This document shows positions 7,390-17,123 of a stretch of 64,000 nt of DNA, piece after piece. Below the pieces are notes generated by a model, which did no database searches, had not been told where the DNA came from, and saw only the letters and a program-made list of their open reading frames with translations. Position 1 is the first letter of the stretch. Each line of letters starts with the position of its first letter. Source of the DNA: Acidovorax soli (lineage in GTDB: Bacteria; Pseudomonadota; Gammaproteobacteria; Burkholderiales; Burkholderiaceae_C). A program made the translations under genes and the position numbers. The stretch spans positions 34,698 through 98,697 of the forward strand of contig NZ_FNQJ01000011.1 of NCBI RefSeq assembly GCF_900107605.1, given 5' to 3'.

Positions 7390-10300
7390 ATGCCCCAGCC
7401 CTTTGCCTCCGCGTCGCTTGCCACATTGCGCCACCACCGCTGGGTGCGCCGGGGCCTGTGGGCCTTGCTGGCGCTGTTGCTGCTGTGGCTGCTGAGCTGG
7501 CTGTCGGTGCCGGCGCTGGCCAAGGGCCCGCTGGAGCGCATCGCCAGCGAACAGCTGGGGCGCCCGGTCACCGTGGGGGCCATCGATTTCAAGCCCTGGA
7601 CGCTCGAAGTCACGCTGCGCGACATCGCCATCGGCGGCGCCCAGGGCGGCCCGCCCCAACTGGAGATTGCGCGCATCTATGCCGATGCCGAAATGCAGTC
7701 GCTGCTGCGCCTGGCGCCGGTGGTCGATGCCCTGGAAATCGATGCGCCCCATCTGCGGCTCACGCACCTGGCCGACGGCCACTACGACGTGGACGACATC
7801 CTGGCCCGGCTCACCGCCCCCTCCGACCAACCCGCCAGCGGCCCGGCGCGGCTGGCGCTGCACAACCTGGTGCTGACCGGTGGCGCCATCGACTTCGACG
7901 ACCGCACCGTGGACAAGGTGCACGCCGTGCGCGAGCTGACCCTGAAAGTGCCTTTCATCAGCACCCTGCCCGCGCAGCGCGACATCACGGTGGCGCCCCA
8001 CCTGTCGTTTGCGGTGGGCGACAGCCGGTTTGACTCGTCGGCCCAGGCCACCCCGTTTGCCCAGACCGGCAAGGGCGACGCCACGCTGAAGTGGGAGGGG
8101 CTCGACCTGGCGCCCTACCTGCCCTATCTGCCTGCCAGCCTGCCGGTGCGGTTGCAGGGCGCCCTGCTCGACCTGGATGTGAAGCTGGCGTTCGAGCAGA
8201 GACCCCGCCTGGCCGTCACGCTGTCGGGCAAGGTGCAGACGCGCAACGTGCAGATCGCCGACCGCGGCAACCAGCCCCTGCTGTCCTACGAACGCCTCAC
8301 GGTGGACATGGCCGAGGTGCGGCCGCTCGACCAGGTGGTGCGCCTGGCCAGCGTGGAGCTGGCGGCGCCCGTGGTCACGGCCACGCGCAATGCCCAGGGC
8401 GCCATCAACCTCGCGCAACTGTCGGCCCCGGCCGCGTCACCAGCGGCCACCCCGCCACCACCTGCCGCACCGGCACCCCAGGCCCCCGCCAGCGGCGCCA
8501 CCCCGCCCGCCACCCCGCCCGCCACCCCGCCCGCCACCGCCCCCGGCTGGACCGTGGCCGTGGCGCAGGCCGCCGTGCGCAAGGGCCAGGTGCGCTGGAG
8601 CGACCAGAGCACCCGGCCCGCCGCCGCGCTGCAGGCCACCGAGCTCACGCTGGATGTGGCCAATGTGGCCTATCCCTTCCAGGCGCCCCTCACCTTCCAG
8701 GGCGCGCTGGGCCTGCAAGGCAGCACCCTGGCCTTCAAGGGCCAGGCCACCGACCGGGCGGCCGAGGTGAACCTGTCGGCCCAAGGCCTGGCCCTGCAAC
8801 TGGCCGCGCCCTACCTGGCCCAGACACTGGAGCCCGCGCTGACCGGCCATGTCAACGGTGAACTGGCCCTGCAGTGGCAGGCCCCGGTCGGCGACGCTGC
8901 CAAGGCAGGCGCCACGGGCGTGACCCTCAGCGCCGGCCCCCTGGCGCTGGAACAACTGGCGCTGCAACAGGACAAGACCGCACTGGCCGGGGTGGGCAAG
9001 CTGGCGCTGGATGGCCTGAAGCTCAACCTGGACCAGCGCACCGTGGACGTCGAGCGCCTGGCCATCACCCAGCCCCAGGCCACGGTGGAACGCGCCGCCG
9101 ACGGCCGCTGGATGTACGAGCGCTGGCTCAAGGCCGCGCCCACCACCGGCACCGCCAAGGCAAAGGCGCCTGCCGCGCCCGCCTGGCGCGTGCGCCTGGG
9201 CGAGCTGGCCGTGGACCAGGGCAGCGTGGCCTTTGCCGACCGCGCCCAGCCCCGCCCCGTGGCATTGAACCTGTCGGCGCTGAGCCTGAAGGCCCGCAAC
9301 CTGGCGCCGGACGGCAGCAAACCCGAGGCCGTCGAACTCTCGGCCCGGGTGGCTGCACGCCGGGGCCAGGCCGGCCAGCTGACCTACCGCGGCACGCTCA
9401 CCCCCCAGCCGTTTGCCACGCAAGGGCGCCTGGAAGCCAGCCGCCTGCCCCTGTACGCGCTGGACGGCTACCTGGCCGACCAGCTGGCCATCGAACTGCT
9501 GCGCGCCGACCTGGGCTTTCGCGGCCAGGTGGCCCTGTCCCAGAGCGCGCGCGGCACCACGCTGCGCGTGAACGGCGACGCCGCCATCGACGACCTGCGC
9601 GCCAACAGCACGGCCGCCGCCACGCCCAAGACCGCCGCACAGGTGGGCGAAGAACTGCTGGCCTGGAAGAGCCTGGGCCTGCGCGGCCTGGCCGTGGCCC
9701 TGGCACCGAACACCGCCCCACGTGTGGAGGTGAAGGAAACCAGCCTGGCCGACTTCTTTGCGCGCGTCACCATCAACGAAAACGGCCGCATCAACCTGAG
9801 CGACATCGCCAAAAGCCCGGCGGAGGTCAGCCACCAGGCGCCGGCCGCAGACACCGCATCCCCCGCCCCGTCGGCGCCCGCGGACGCCACGGCATCGGCC
9901 AGCGCCCCGCTGCCCCCGGCACCAGCCATCCCGCCCGACCCGCTGGCCCCGGTGGTGGTGTTCGGCCCGGTGAGCCTGGTCAACGGCAAGGTGCTGTTCT
10001 CGGACTACTTCATCCGGCCCAACTACTCGGCCGACCTGACCGAGCTGACCGGCAAGCTCAGCGCGTTCTCGTCCCAGCCCCCGGGCGGCGAGCCCGTGCT
10101 GGCCGATCTGGAGCTGCGCGGCCGCGCCGAGGGCTCGGCCGCGCTGGAGATCACCGGCAAGCTCAACCCGCTGGCCAAGCCCCTGGCCCTGGACATCGTG
10201 GGCAAGGTGCGCGACCTCGAACTGCCGCCCCTCTCGCCCTATTCGGTGAAATACGCGGGCCATGGCATCGAGCGCGGCAAGCTCAGCATGGACGTGTCGT

Positions 10301-11127
10301 ACAAGGTGCTGCCCGACGGCCAGCTCACGGCCAGCAACAAGCTGGTGCTCAACCAGCTCACGTTTGGCGAGCCCGTGGAAGGGGCCCCCAACAGCCTGCC
10401 GGTGCGGCTGGCCGTGGCCCTGCTGGCAGACAGCCATGGCGTGATCGATCTGGACCTGCCCATCAGCGGCTCGCTGAACGACCCGCAGTTCCGCATCGGC
10501 CCCGTCATCTTCAAGATCATCGTCAACCTGATCGGCAAGGCCATCACGGCCCCTTTCAGCCTGCTGGCCCGCGCTTTCGGGGGCGGCGATGAACTGAGCA
10601 CCGTGGCCTTCGCCCCCGGCAGCGCCAGCCTCACGCCCGAGGCCCGGCAGGGCCTGGACAAGGTGGCCAAGGCCCTGGCCGAGCGGCCCGCGCTCAAGCT
10701 CACCGTGACGGGCACGGCCAGCCTGGCGCGCGAGCGCGAAGCCATCCAGCGCGAGCGCCTGCAAGACCTGGTGCGCGCCGAAAAGCGCCGCGCCACCCCC
10801 GCCGACACCACCCCCGTGCAGGCCGCCGAATACCCGGCGCTGCTCAAGGCGGTGTACCGCCGCGCCGACATGCCCAAGCCCCGCAACCTGGTGGGCATGG
10901 CCAAGGACCTGCCCGTGCCCGAGATGGAAGCCCTGCTGCTGGCCCACCTGCCCGCCGCTACCGAAGAGCTGGCGACCGAGTTGGCCACGCACCGCGGCCA
11001 GGCCGTCAAGGCCTACCTGGCCGAGCAGAAGCTGCCCGAGGAGCGCCTGTTCCTGGCCGCCCCCAAGGCTGCCACGCCGGACGAAAAATGGACGCCCCAG
11101 GCCCAGCTCAGCCTGGCCACCCAATAA
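7390..11127 (+). CDS. Giant DUF748 (AsmA/YhdP-like) envelope protein
   Basis: 1245 residues with a signal anchor at about 18-38 (LWALLALLLLWLLSWLSV). Repeated beta-rich AsmA-like stretches follow, such as RPVTVGAIDFKPWTLEVTL at the N-terminus. Pro/Ala linkers occur around residues 340-385 and 820-855. Near the C-terminus an amphipathic segment (FKIIVNLIGKAITAPFSLLA) precedes an OmpA-like element (STVAFAPGSASLTPEAR). DUF748 proteins are inner-membrane-anchored periplasmic proteins related to AsmA-type lipid-transport bridges, and a role in envelope lipid homeostasis is inferred. The first linker is encoded by tandem 12-base repeats. Confidence 0.85.
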   Translation: MPQPFASASLATLRHHRWVRRGLWALLALLLLWLLSWLSVPALAKGPLERIASEQLGRPVTVGAIDFKPWTLEVTLRDIAIGGAQGGPPQLEIARIYADAEMQSLLRLAPVVDALEIDAPHLRLTHLADGHYDVDDILARLTAPSDQPASGPARLALHNLVLTGGAIDFDDRTVDKVHAVRELTLKVPFISTLPAQRDITVAPHLSFAVGDSRFDSSAQATPFAQTGKGDATLKWEGLDLAPYLPYLPASLPVRLQGALLDLDVKLAFEQRPRLAVTLSGKVQTRNVQIADRGNQPLLSYERLTVDMAEVRPLDQVVRLASVELAAPVVTATRNAQGAINLAQLSAPAASPAATPPPPAAPAPQAPASGATPPATPPATPPATAPGWTVAVAQAAVRKGQVRWSDQSTRPAAALQATELTLDVANVAYPFQAPLTFQGALGLQGSTLAFKGQATDRAAEVNLSAQGLALQLAAPYLAQTLEPALTGHVNGELALQWQAPVGDAAKAGATGVTLSAGPLALEQLALQQDKTALAGVGKLALDGLKLNLDQRTVDVERLAITQPQATVERAADGRWMYERWLKAAPTTGTAKAKAPAAPAWRVRLGELAVDQGSVAFADRAQPRPVALNLSALSLKARNLAPDGSKPEAVELSARVAARRGQAGQLTYRGTLTPQPFATQGRLEASRLPLYALDGYLADQLAIELLRADLGFRGQVALSQSARGTTLRVNGDAAIDDLRANSTAAATPKTAAQVGEELLAWKSLGLRGLAVALAPNTAPRVEVKETSLADFFARVTINENGRINLSDIAKSPAEVSHQAPAADTASPAPSAPADATASASAPLPPAPAIPPDPLAPVVVFGPVSLVNGKVLFSDYFIRPNYSADLTELTGKLSAFSSQPPGGEPVLADLELRGRAEGSAALEITGKLNPLAKPLALDIVGKVRDLELPPLSPYSVKYAGHGIERGKLSMDVSYKVLPDGQLTASNKLVLNQLTFGEPVEGAPNSLPVRLAVALLADSHGVIDLDLPISGSLNDPQFRIGPVIFKIIVNLIGKAITAPFSLLARAFGGGDELSTVAFAPGSASLTPEARQGLDKVAKALAERPALKLTVTGTASLAREREAIQRERLQDLVRAEKRRATPADTTPVQAAEYPALLKAVYRRADMPKPRNLVGMAKDLPVPEMEALLLAHLPAATEELATELATHRGQAVKAYLAEQKLPEERLFLAAPKAATPDEKWTPQAQLSLATQ
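8497..8538 (+). repeat. Tandem 12-bp in-frame repeat within the DUF748 gene
   Basis: Three and a half copies of GCCACCCCGCCC encode Ala-Thr-Pro-Pro units in the Pro-rich linker. The 12-bp period preserves the frame, so copy-number change would alter linker length rather than switch the gene off. Confidence 0.85.
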
Positions 11128-11186
11128 ACGGGCCGCGCACGGCGCACCGGAACCAACCGCAGCGCCAGCGCTCACACCCTGTAACC

Positions 11187-13400
11187 ATGCCCCATCGCCT
11201 GCTCTCCCACTTTCTCTTCGCTCTGCTTTTCATAGCTTCCAGCGCTTCATGGACAGGCGCAAGCGCCCAATTCAACCCAAAACCCGGCGCCCGTGCCGGC
11301 AGCGTGGTCACCACGCCCCGCGTGCGTGCCGAACTCGTGGCGCACGCGCCCGAGGGCGTGGGCCCCGGCCAGCCGCTGTGGCTGGGCCTGCAAATCACCC
11401 ACCAGCCCGAGTGGCACACCTACTGGAAGAACCCCGGCGACTCGGGCCTGCCCACCGAGCTGGCCTGGACGCTGCCCGCCGGCCTCACGGCGGGCGACAT
11501 CGCCTGGCCCGTGCCCCACACCATCCGCATCGGCACCCTGGCCAACCATGGCTACGAAGGCACGGTGCTGCTGCCCGTGCCGGTGCAGGTGGGCCCGGAC
11601 TTCAAGGCGCCGCTGGCGGGCAATGGCACGCTCGATGTGCGCCTGCGCGCGACCTGGCTGGTGTGCCGCGTCGAATGCATTCCCGAAGAAGGCGAATTTG
11701 CGCTGCAGCTGCCCGTGCGCGGCTCCACCGCGCTGCATGCTGCCGCCTTCGCCCAGAGCCAGGCCGATCAACCGCTGGCGCTGGCCGGAACAAGCCAGGT
11801 CCAGGTGCAGGGCGAGCGCCTGCAATTGCGCGTGCACGGACTGCCCGCCGCGGCACGCGGCCAGACGCTGGCTCTGTTCGCGGAAACGCCCGAGGTACTG
11901 GTTCCCGCCGCCGTGTCCGGCAAGGACTGGACCCAGGCCTGGGATGGCGATGCCTGGACCGCCGACCTGCCGCTGTCTCCCCAGCGGGGTGACACGCCCG
12001 AGCGCCTGCCGCTGGTGCTGGCGCTGGAGCAGCGCCCCGCAGACCGCGCGGCCCCCCATGCCTGGCGCACCGTGGCCGATGTGAACGGCACCTGGGCCGC
12101 CGCCGCGCGCGCCAGCGTGTCGCCCGCGCTGGCGGCGGCGCTGGAGGCCAACCAGGCCGCCTCCCCTACACCCGCCCCCACCAGCGCTTCGCTGGGTACG
12201 CTGCTGGCGGCACTGGCAGGTGGGCTGCTGGGCGGCCTGCTGCTCAACCTCATGCCCTGCGTGTTTCCGGTGCTGGCCATCAAGGTGCTGGGCTTTGCGC
12301 AGCATGGCAGCAACCGGAGGGCGCAACGCCTGGCCGGCGCGGCCTATACCGGCGGTGTGGTGCTGTCGTTCCTGGCGCTGGGCGGCCTGCTCTTGGGCCT
12401 GCGCGCGGCGGGCGAGCAGCTGGGCTGGGGCTTTCAGCTGCAATCACCCGCCGTGGTGGCGCTGCTGGCCGCGCTGTTCACGCTGATCGGGCTCAACCTG
12501 GCGGGCCTGTTCGAGTTCGGCCAGTTCGTGCCGGGGCGCCTGGCCACGCTGCAGGCCCGCCACCCGGTAGGCGATGCGTTTTTGTCGGGCGTGCTGGCCG
12601 TGGCCATTGCCTCGCCGTGCACCGCACCCTTCATGGGCGCTTCACTGGGTTTTGCCGTGGCCATGCCCGGCGCGCAGGCGCTGGCGGTGTTTGCCGCGCT
12701 CGGCCTGGGCATGGCCCTGCCCTACCTGGCGGCCAGCCTGGTGCCGGCCGTGGTGGGCTGGCTGCCGCGGCCCGGCCCCTGGATGGCGACCTTCCGCCAC
12801 GCCATGGCCTTCCCCATGTTTGCCACGGTGGTCTGGCTGGTGTGGGTGCTGGGCCAGCAAAGCGGCATCGACGGCGCCGGCGCGCTGCTGGCGCTGCTGG
12901 TGACGGGCTGTGCGCTGGTGTGGTCGCTCACGCTGCGCGGCCGCACCCGGATGGTGATTGCTTCTTGTTTAATAGCTGGTGGCGCATGGCTGGCAAGCGC
13001 TATTGGCCAAAACATCACCAAACCAGTGGAGCGTGCCGCCCAGGTCGCGGTGGGCGCCAACAGCGCCTGGCATGCCTGGTCTGCCGAGCGCACGGCCGAA
13101 CTGATGACCGCAGGCCAGCCAGTGTTTGTGGACTTCACCGCCGCCTGGTGCGTGACCTGCCAGTACAACAAGCGCACCACCCTCACCGACAGCAGCGTGC
13201 TGGCCGACTTCGCCGAGCGCAAGGTGGCCCTGCTGCGCGCCGACTGGACGCGCCGCGACCCCGCCATCACCGCCGCGCTCGCCCAGCTCGGGCGCAGCGG
13301 CGTGCCGGTGTATGTGCTGTACGCACCCGGCAAGGCGCCGGTGGTGCTGACCGAGATCCTCAGCGTGGCCGAGGTGCGGCAGGCGCTGGCGGCGCTGTAG
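11187..13400 (+). CDS. Protein-disulfide reductase, ScsB/DsbD type
   Basis: A 737-residue electron-relay protein that carries reducing power from cytosolic thioredoxin to the periplasm. It has a signal peptide, an N-terminal periplasmic domain with a Cys160-Arg-Val-Glu-Cys164 pair as in ScsB-type proteins, and eight or so membrane helices. The membrane domain holds redox cysteines at 358 (LMPCVFP) and 478 (ASPCTAPF). The C-terminal thioredoxin-like domain has Cys655-Val-Thr-Cys658. ATG 11187 starts a normal signal sequence. Two copies of the dispersed repeat lie inside the gene, one in the signal peptide and one in a late membrane helix. Confidence 0.9.
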   Translation: MPHRLLSHFLFALLFIASSASWTGASAQFNPKPGARAGSVVTTPRVRAELVAHAPEGVGPGQPLWLGLQITHQPEWHTYWKNPGDSGLPTELAWTLPAGLTAGDIAWPVPHTIRIGTLANHGYEGTVLLPVPVQVGPDFKAPLAGNGTLDVRLRATWLVCRVECIPEEGEFALQLPVRGSTALHAAAFAQSQADQPLALAGTSQVQVQGERLQLRVHGLPAAARGQTLALFAETPEVLVPAAVSGKDWTQAWDGDAWTADLPLSPQRGDTPERLPLVLALEQRPADRAAPHAWRTVADVNGTWAAAARASVSPALAAALEANQAASPTPAPTSASLGTLLAALAGGLLGGLLLNLMPCVFPVLAIKVLGFAQHGSNRRAQRLAGAAYTGGVVLSFLALGGLLLGLRAAGEQLGWGFQLQSPAVVALLAALFTLIGLNLAGLFEFGQFVPGRLATLQARHPVGDAFLSGVLAVAIASPCTAPFMGASLGFAVAMPGAQALAVFAALGLGMALPYLAASLVPAVVGWLPRPGPWMATFRHAMAFPMFATVVWLVWVLGQQSGIDGAGALLALLVTGCALVWSLTLRGRTRMVIASCLIAGGAWLASAIGQNITKPVERAAQVAVGANSAWHAWSAERTAELMTAGQPVFVDFTAAWCVTCQYNKRTTLTDSSVLADFAERKVALLRADWTRRDPAITAALAQLGRSGVPVYVLYAPGKAPVVLTEILSVAEVRQALAAL
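11227..11270. repeat. Dispersed repeat copy inside the DsbD-like signal peptide region
   Basis: CTTTTCATAGCTTCCAGCGC and ACAGGCGCAAGCGCCCAA match the family layout (TAGCT, AGCGCTT, short spacer, AAGCGC). It is translated as part of the signal peptide (LLFIASSASWTGASA). Confidence 0.6.
12955..13012. repeat. Dispersed repeat copy inside a membrane-helix coding region of the DsbD-like gene
   Basis: GATTGCTTCTTGTTTAATAG is followed by CTGGTGGCGC, then GGCAAGCGCTATTGGCCAAA. It is translated in frame as VIASCLIAGGAWLASAIGQN, a hydrophobic helix with local base composition visibly lower in GC than its surroundings. Confidence 0.7.
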
Positions 13401-13442
13401 CGGCCCGGCCGCTGGAGATGGGGCAGCGCGGATCGCGCCTTG

Positions 13443-13490
13443 ATGAATAGCTGTTGGCGCTGACCCATCCAGCGCTTTTGGCCAAAATGG
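13443..13490. repeat. Dispersed Comamonadaceae-type short repeat
   Basis: ATGAATAGCTGTTGGCGCTG, then CCATCCAGCGCTTTTGGCCA. A well-preserved intergenic copy about 40 bp downstream of the DsbD-like gene. Confidence 0.7.
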
Positions 13491-13673
13491 CGGCCAAATG
13501 TTCACGGCGGGGCGCAGCACACCTTGCCACGGCGGTGGCCTTCAAGGGACAAGCCCGGCGCACTCCCCCAAAACACCCGGGTGGCGATATCCTCAAGCCC
13601 GGCAGGATCGGCACCGCCGGTACGCCACGACGTCCGCCTCCACCCCACCGCCCGTCCACGCTCCCACCGTTTC

Positions 13674-15254
13674 ATGTCCCAGCCCTCAAGTTCCTTGTGG
13701 AGCCCCCTGCGCCAGACCGCCTTCCGGGGCCTGTGGATGTGCGGTGGCGTGTTCTTTGTGGGCAACGGCATGCAGACCATGGCGGCCGCCTGGCTCATGG
13801 TGGAGCTCACGGGCTCGTCGTTTCTGGCGGCGCTGGTGCAGACGGCCGTGTTCATGCCCATGTTCCTGCTGGCGCTGCCCGCCGGCGTGCTGGCCGACAC
13901 CACCGACCGCCGGCGCCTGATTGCGGGCGCGCTGCTGGCCCAGACCGGCGCCTGCGCGCTGCTGGCCCTGCTCACACTGGGCGGCTGGAGCGGCCCGGCC
14001 TCGGTGCTGTTCCTCGTCTTCGTGTGCGGCTGCTGCACGGCCATGCTCACGCCGGCCTGGAACTCGTCGGTCATCGACCCGGTGCCGCGCGACGAATGGC
14101 CGCAGGCCATCACCGCCGTCAGCATTGCCTACAACGCCGCGCGCGCCGTGGGGCCCACGCTGGCGGGGCTGCTGTTCGCGCTGCTCGGGGCAGGCTGGGT
14201 GTTCGCCGTCACGGTGGCGACCACGCTGGTGATGTGGGAGTCGATTCGGCGCTGGCCGCCCAAGGCGCACCCGCCTTCCAAGCTGCCGGCCGAGCGCCTG
14301 TGGGGCGGCACGCTCAGCGGCCTGCGTTTTGCCTGGCATTCGCGCATGATCCTGGCGCAGCTGGTGCGCGTGACGGCCTTCGGCGCGGCGGGCTCGGCCC
14401 TGTGGGCGCTGCTGCCGGTGATTGCCCAGCGCCTGGGCACGGGCGCGCAGGGCTTTGGCCTGCTCATGGGCTGCCTGGGCACGGGCGCCGTGCTGGTGGG
14501 CCTGGTGCTGGGGCGGCTGCGGACGCGCTTCGGCATGGAGGCCATCGTGGGCACCGGCGGCGGGGTGTTTGCCGCCGCCATGCTGGCTGCCGCGCTCACG
14601 CAGGTGGCCTGGTTCATTTACCTGTGGATGCTGCTGGCGGGCGCGGCCTGGATGTCGTCCATGTCCACCTTCAACACCGCCACCCAGGCCAGCGCGCCAC
14701 AGTGGGTGCGCTCGCGCGCCGTGGCCATGCACATGGTGGCGGCGCTGGGTGCGTTTGCCATGGGCTCGGCCTTCTGGGGCGCTGCGTCCGACCTGATCGG
14801 CCTCACGCCCACGCTGTGCCTGGCCGCCGCGCTGATGGTGGCCAGCCTGCTGCTGGCCAAGCCGATGCCGCTGCGCATGGGCGCCCTGCACGAGGTGACG
14901 CAGGCCACGCCCTGGGATGAACTGTTCATCGAATCCGAGCCCCTGCCCGAAGCCGGCCCGGTGGCCGTCGAGGTGGGCTACCGCATTGCCCCCGGCACCG
15001 ACGCGGCCTTCCTGGACACCATCAGCCGCATGAAGGCCCCGCGCCGCCGCGACGGCGCCACCTTCTGGCGCGTGTACAAGGATCTGGGCGAGCCCTCGCG
15101 CTATGTGGAGCGCTTCATCGTCGAGTCCTGGGCCGACTACCTGCACCAGCGCGCCCGCGCCACCATGGCCGACCAGGCGCTGGAGACCGAGGTGCGGGCG
15201 TTTCTGGCCCCCGGCGAAACGGCGCGCATGTCGCACTACATCGCTGAAAGATAG
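13674..15254 (+). CDS. MFS transporter of the EntS/DUF894 exporter group
   Basis: A 526-residue protein with about twelve membrane helices. An MFS loop motif ADTTDRRRL follows helix 2. A cytosolic C-terminal extension (about 120 residues) resembles a small dimeric alpha+beta (antibiotic monooxygenase-like) domain, as in DUF894 exporters. The relatives export enterobactin or other small molecules, and the substrate here is unknown. ATG 13674 (MSQPSSSLWSPL) is chosen because the upstream in-frame residues are Pro/Arg-rich and not protein-like. It stands alone, upstream of hemE. Confidence 0.82.
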   Translation: MSQPSSSLWSPLRQTAFRGLWMCGGVFFVGNGMQTMAAAWLMVELTGSSFLAALVQTAVFMPMFLLALPAGVLADTTDRRRLIAGALLAQTGACALLALLTLGGWSGPASVLFLVFVCGCCTAMLTPAWNSSVIDPVPRDEWPQAITAVSIAYNAARAVGPTLAGLLFALLGAGWVFAVTVATTLVMWESIRRWPPKAHPPSKLPAERLWGGTLSGLRFAWHSRMILAQLVRVTAFGAAGSALWALLPVIAQRLGTGAQGFGLLMGCLGTGAVLVGLVLGRLRTRFGMEAIVGTGGGVFAAAMLAAALTQVAWFIYLWMLLAGAAWMSSMSTFNTATQASAPQWVRSRAVAMHMVAALGAFAMGSAFWGAASDLIGLTPTLCLAAALMVASLLLAKPMPLRMGALHEVTQATPWDELFIESEPLPEAGPVAVEVGYRIAPGTDAAFLDTISRMKAPRRRDGATFWRVYKDLGEPSRYVERFIVESWADYLHQRARATMADQALETEVRAFLAPGETARMSHYIAER

Positions 15255-15340
15255 CTCCCCCCGAGCCGCCCGCGCGTTACAGCCGGCGCGGCCCAGGCCA
15301 GTGCACCCGTGGAACTGGCTTTGCCAGGCCACCGGGCGCG

Positions 15341-15388
15341 TCCCCTTCCCGCAGGAGAGGGGGAAGACGCGAAGCGTCTCAGGGGGTG
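15341..15388. repeat. Partial copy of the second intergenic repeat type
   Basis: TCCCCTTCCCGCAGGAGAGG and GGGAAGACGCGAAGCGTCTC followed by AGGGGGTG give a dyad-rich block upstream of hemE. It is the inverted relative of the 3096-3256 element. Confidence 0.4.
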
Positions 15389-15419
15389 CCTTCCCTTCCG
15401 CCCTGCGACAATTGCGGGC

Positions 15420-16538
15420 ATGAGCACCACCTTCGCCCCCCTCACCAACGACACCTTCCTGCGCGCCTGCCGCCGCCAGGCCACCGACTACACCCCCCTG
15501 TGGCTGATGCGCCAGGCGGGCCGCTACCTGCCTGAATACAAGGCCACGCGCGCCCAGGCGGGCAGCTTCATGGGCCTGGCGATGAACGTGGACTTCGCCA
15601 CCGAGGTCACGCTGCAGCCTTTGGCCCGCTTCCCGCTCGACGCCGCCATCCTGTTCAGCGACATCCTCACCGTGCCCGACGCCATGGGCCTGGGCCTGTC
15701 GTTCGCCGAGGGCGAGGGCCCGCGCTTCGCCAAGTCGGTGCGCGACGAGGCTGCCGTGGCCGAACTCGCCGTGCCCGACCTGGACAAGCTGCGCTATGTG
15801 TTCGACGCCGTCACCAGCATCCGCAAGGCCCTGAATGGGCGGGTTCCGCTGATCGGCTTCTCTGGCAGCCCCTGGACGCTGGCCTGCTACATGGTCGAGG
15901 GCAAGGGATCGGACGACTACCGCCTGGTCAAGACGCTGATGTACAGCCGCCCCGACCTGATGCACCGCATCCTGGCCGTGAACGCCGACGCCGTGGCGGC
16001 CTACCTCAACGCCCAGATCGATGCGGGTGCCCAGGCCGTGATGATTTTCGACAGCTGGGGCGGCGTGCTGGCCGACGGCGCCTTCCAGCAATTCAGCCTG
16101 GAATACACCCGGCGCGTGCTGGCGCAGCTCCAGCGCACGGGCGTGGACGGGCAGGACGTACCGCGCATCGTCTTCACCAAGGGCGGCGGCATCTGGCTGG
16201 ACGACATGAAAGACATCGACTGCGAGGTGCTGGGCCTGGACTGGACGGCCAACCTGGGCAAGGCGCGTGCCACCGTCGGTGGCCAGGTGGGTGGCCCCGG
16301 CAAGGCGCTGCAGGGCAATATCGACCCCAATGTGCTGTTTGCGCCCCCCGCGCAGATCGTCACCCAGGTGCACGCCGTGCTCGACAGCTTTGGCAAGCCG
16401 CACACCGACCGCAGCACCACCGGCCCCACGCACATCTTCAACCTGGGCCACGGCATCAGCCAGTTCACCCCGCCCGAGCATGTGGCGGCGCTGGTCGAGG
16501 CGGTGCACAGCCATTCGCGTGCGCAGCGCCAGGGTTGA
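15420..16538 (+). CDS. hemE: Uroporphyrinogen decarboxylase
   Basis: A 372-residue cytosolic enzyme that removes the four acetate carboxyls of uroporphyrinogen III to give coproporphyrinogen III in heme synthesis. Both family signatures are intact: [16 protein letters not shown] near the N-terminus and [16 protein letters not shown] mid-protein. The conserved GHGI segment is near the C-terminus. ATG 15420 gives the standard length. No other heme gene is adjacent. The 3' flank is the AT-rich DnaA-box region. Confidence 0.97.
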   Translation: MSTTFAPLTNDTFLRACRRQATDYTPLWLMRQAGRYLPEYKATRAQAGSFMGLAMNVDFATEVTLQPLARFPLDAAILFSDILTVPDAMGLGLSFAEGEGPRFAKSVRDEAAVAELAVPDLDKLRYVFDAVTSIRKALNGRVPLIGFSGSPWTLACYMVEGKGSDDYRLVKTLMYSRPDLMHRILAVNADAVAAYLNAQIDAGAQAVMIFDSWGGVLADGAFQQFSLEYTRRVLAQLQRTGVDGQDVPRIVFTKGGGIWLDDMKDIDCEVLGLDWTANLGKARATVGGQVGGPGKALQGNIDPNVLFAPPAQIVTQVHAVLDSFGKPHTDRSTTGPTHIFNLGHGISQFTPPEHVAALVEAVHSHSRAQRQG

Positions 16539-16763
16539 TGGCCCCACCGCTGGCTGTGGCATTCCTGCCATGGTTATGCACACAACGGGTGCAGCCACCG
16601 GGGCCACTGCATGGGCCCCGCACCTGCGCTAAAGAATCTGTGGGAATTCGGCAAAACGATTCTAAGTGGTTGATTTTGAACGATTGAGCACTTTTGCTCT
16701 TTTTGTAAGCAAATCAACCAGAGTGCGTTATTTCAAGGACTTGCGCGCCAAATCCCCGAGATA

Positions 16764-16787
16764 TCAACAAAGTTATCCACAGAAATC
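16764..16787 (+). repeat. Direct repeat copy 1 around a DnaA box
   Basis: A 24-bp block, identical to 17100-17123, centred on AAAGTTATCCACAGAAATC. It is followed about 30 bases later by ATCAAGCACTTGCACGCCAA, which also recurs in altered form after copy 2 (ATCAAGCACTTAGCCGCCCA). Confidence 0.85.
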
Positions 16788-17099
16788 ATGAATTTCCTGG
16801 AAATTCCCCATGAAATCAAGCACTTGCACGCCAAATTGAAGAAAACCTTGAAGAACACCCACCCAGGGCTAGCACAAATCGGGGGCGTTTCCCCCACTTG
16901 ACGTCCCCGGCCCGTACCACTTATGCACACTTTCCGTGGTGCGGCGCAGCAAAATGGCGGCGGCACGCGCTAGCACAAAATTTGCACCAGAATTTCTTCA
17001 GACGATTGATTCATAAGGATTTTTTGCCCATGCCTTTTTTCCGGGCAATCTGTCCCAAGCCAGTATTCATGCGGCTTGGCAGTGCTTCCGGGCAGGATG

Positions 17100-17123
17100 T
17101 CAACAAAGTTATCCACAGAAATC
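17100..17123 (+). repeat. Direct repeat copy 2 around a DnaA box
   Basis: Identical over 24 bp to 16764-16787, with a conserved downstream ATCAAGCACTT at about 17151. The unit therefore extends to about 75 bp with substitutions. Confidence 0.85.

Noticed and set aside
8497..8538. Possible CRISPR-like array
   Set aside because: The repeats are 12 bp with no spacers and lie within a Pro-rich coding linker.
8437..11175. Open frame of 912 codons antisense to the DUF748 gene
   Set aside because: Low-complexity Gly/Gln/His composition and no ribosome site. The sense frame has the domain structure.
13686..16607. Very long open frame (973 codons) on the minus strand across the MFS and hemE genes
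   Set aside because: It is antisense to two clear genes, is His/Gln/Arg/Gly-rich without domains, and arises from high GC at third positions.
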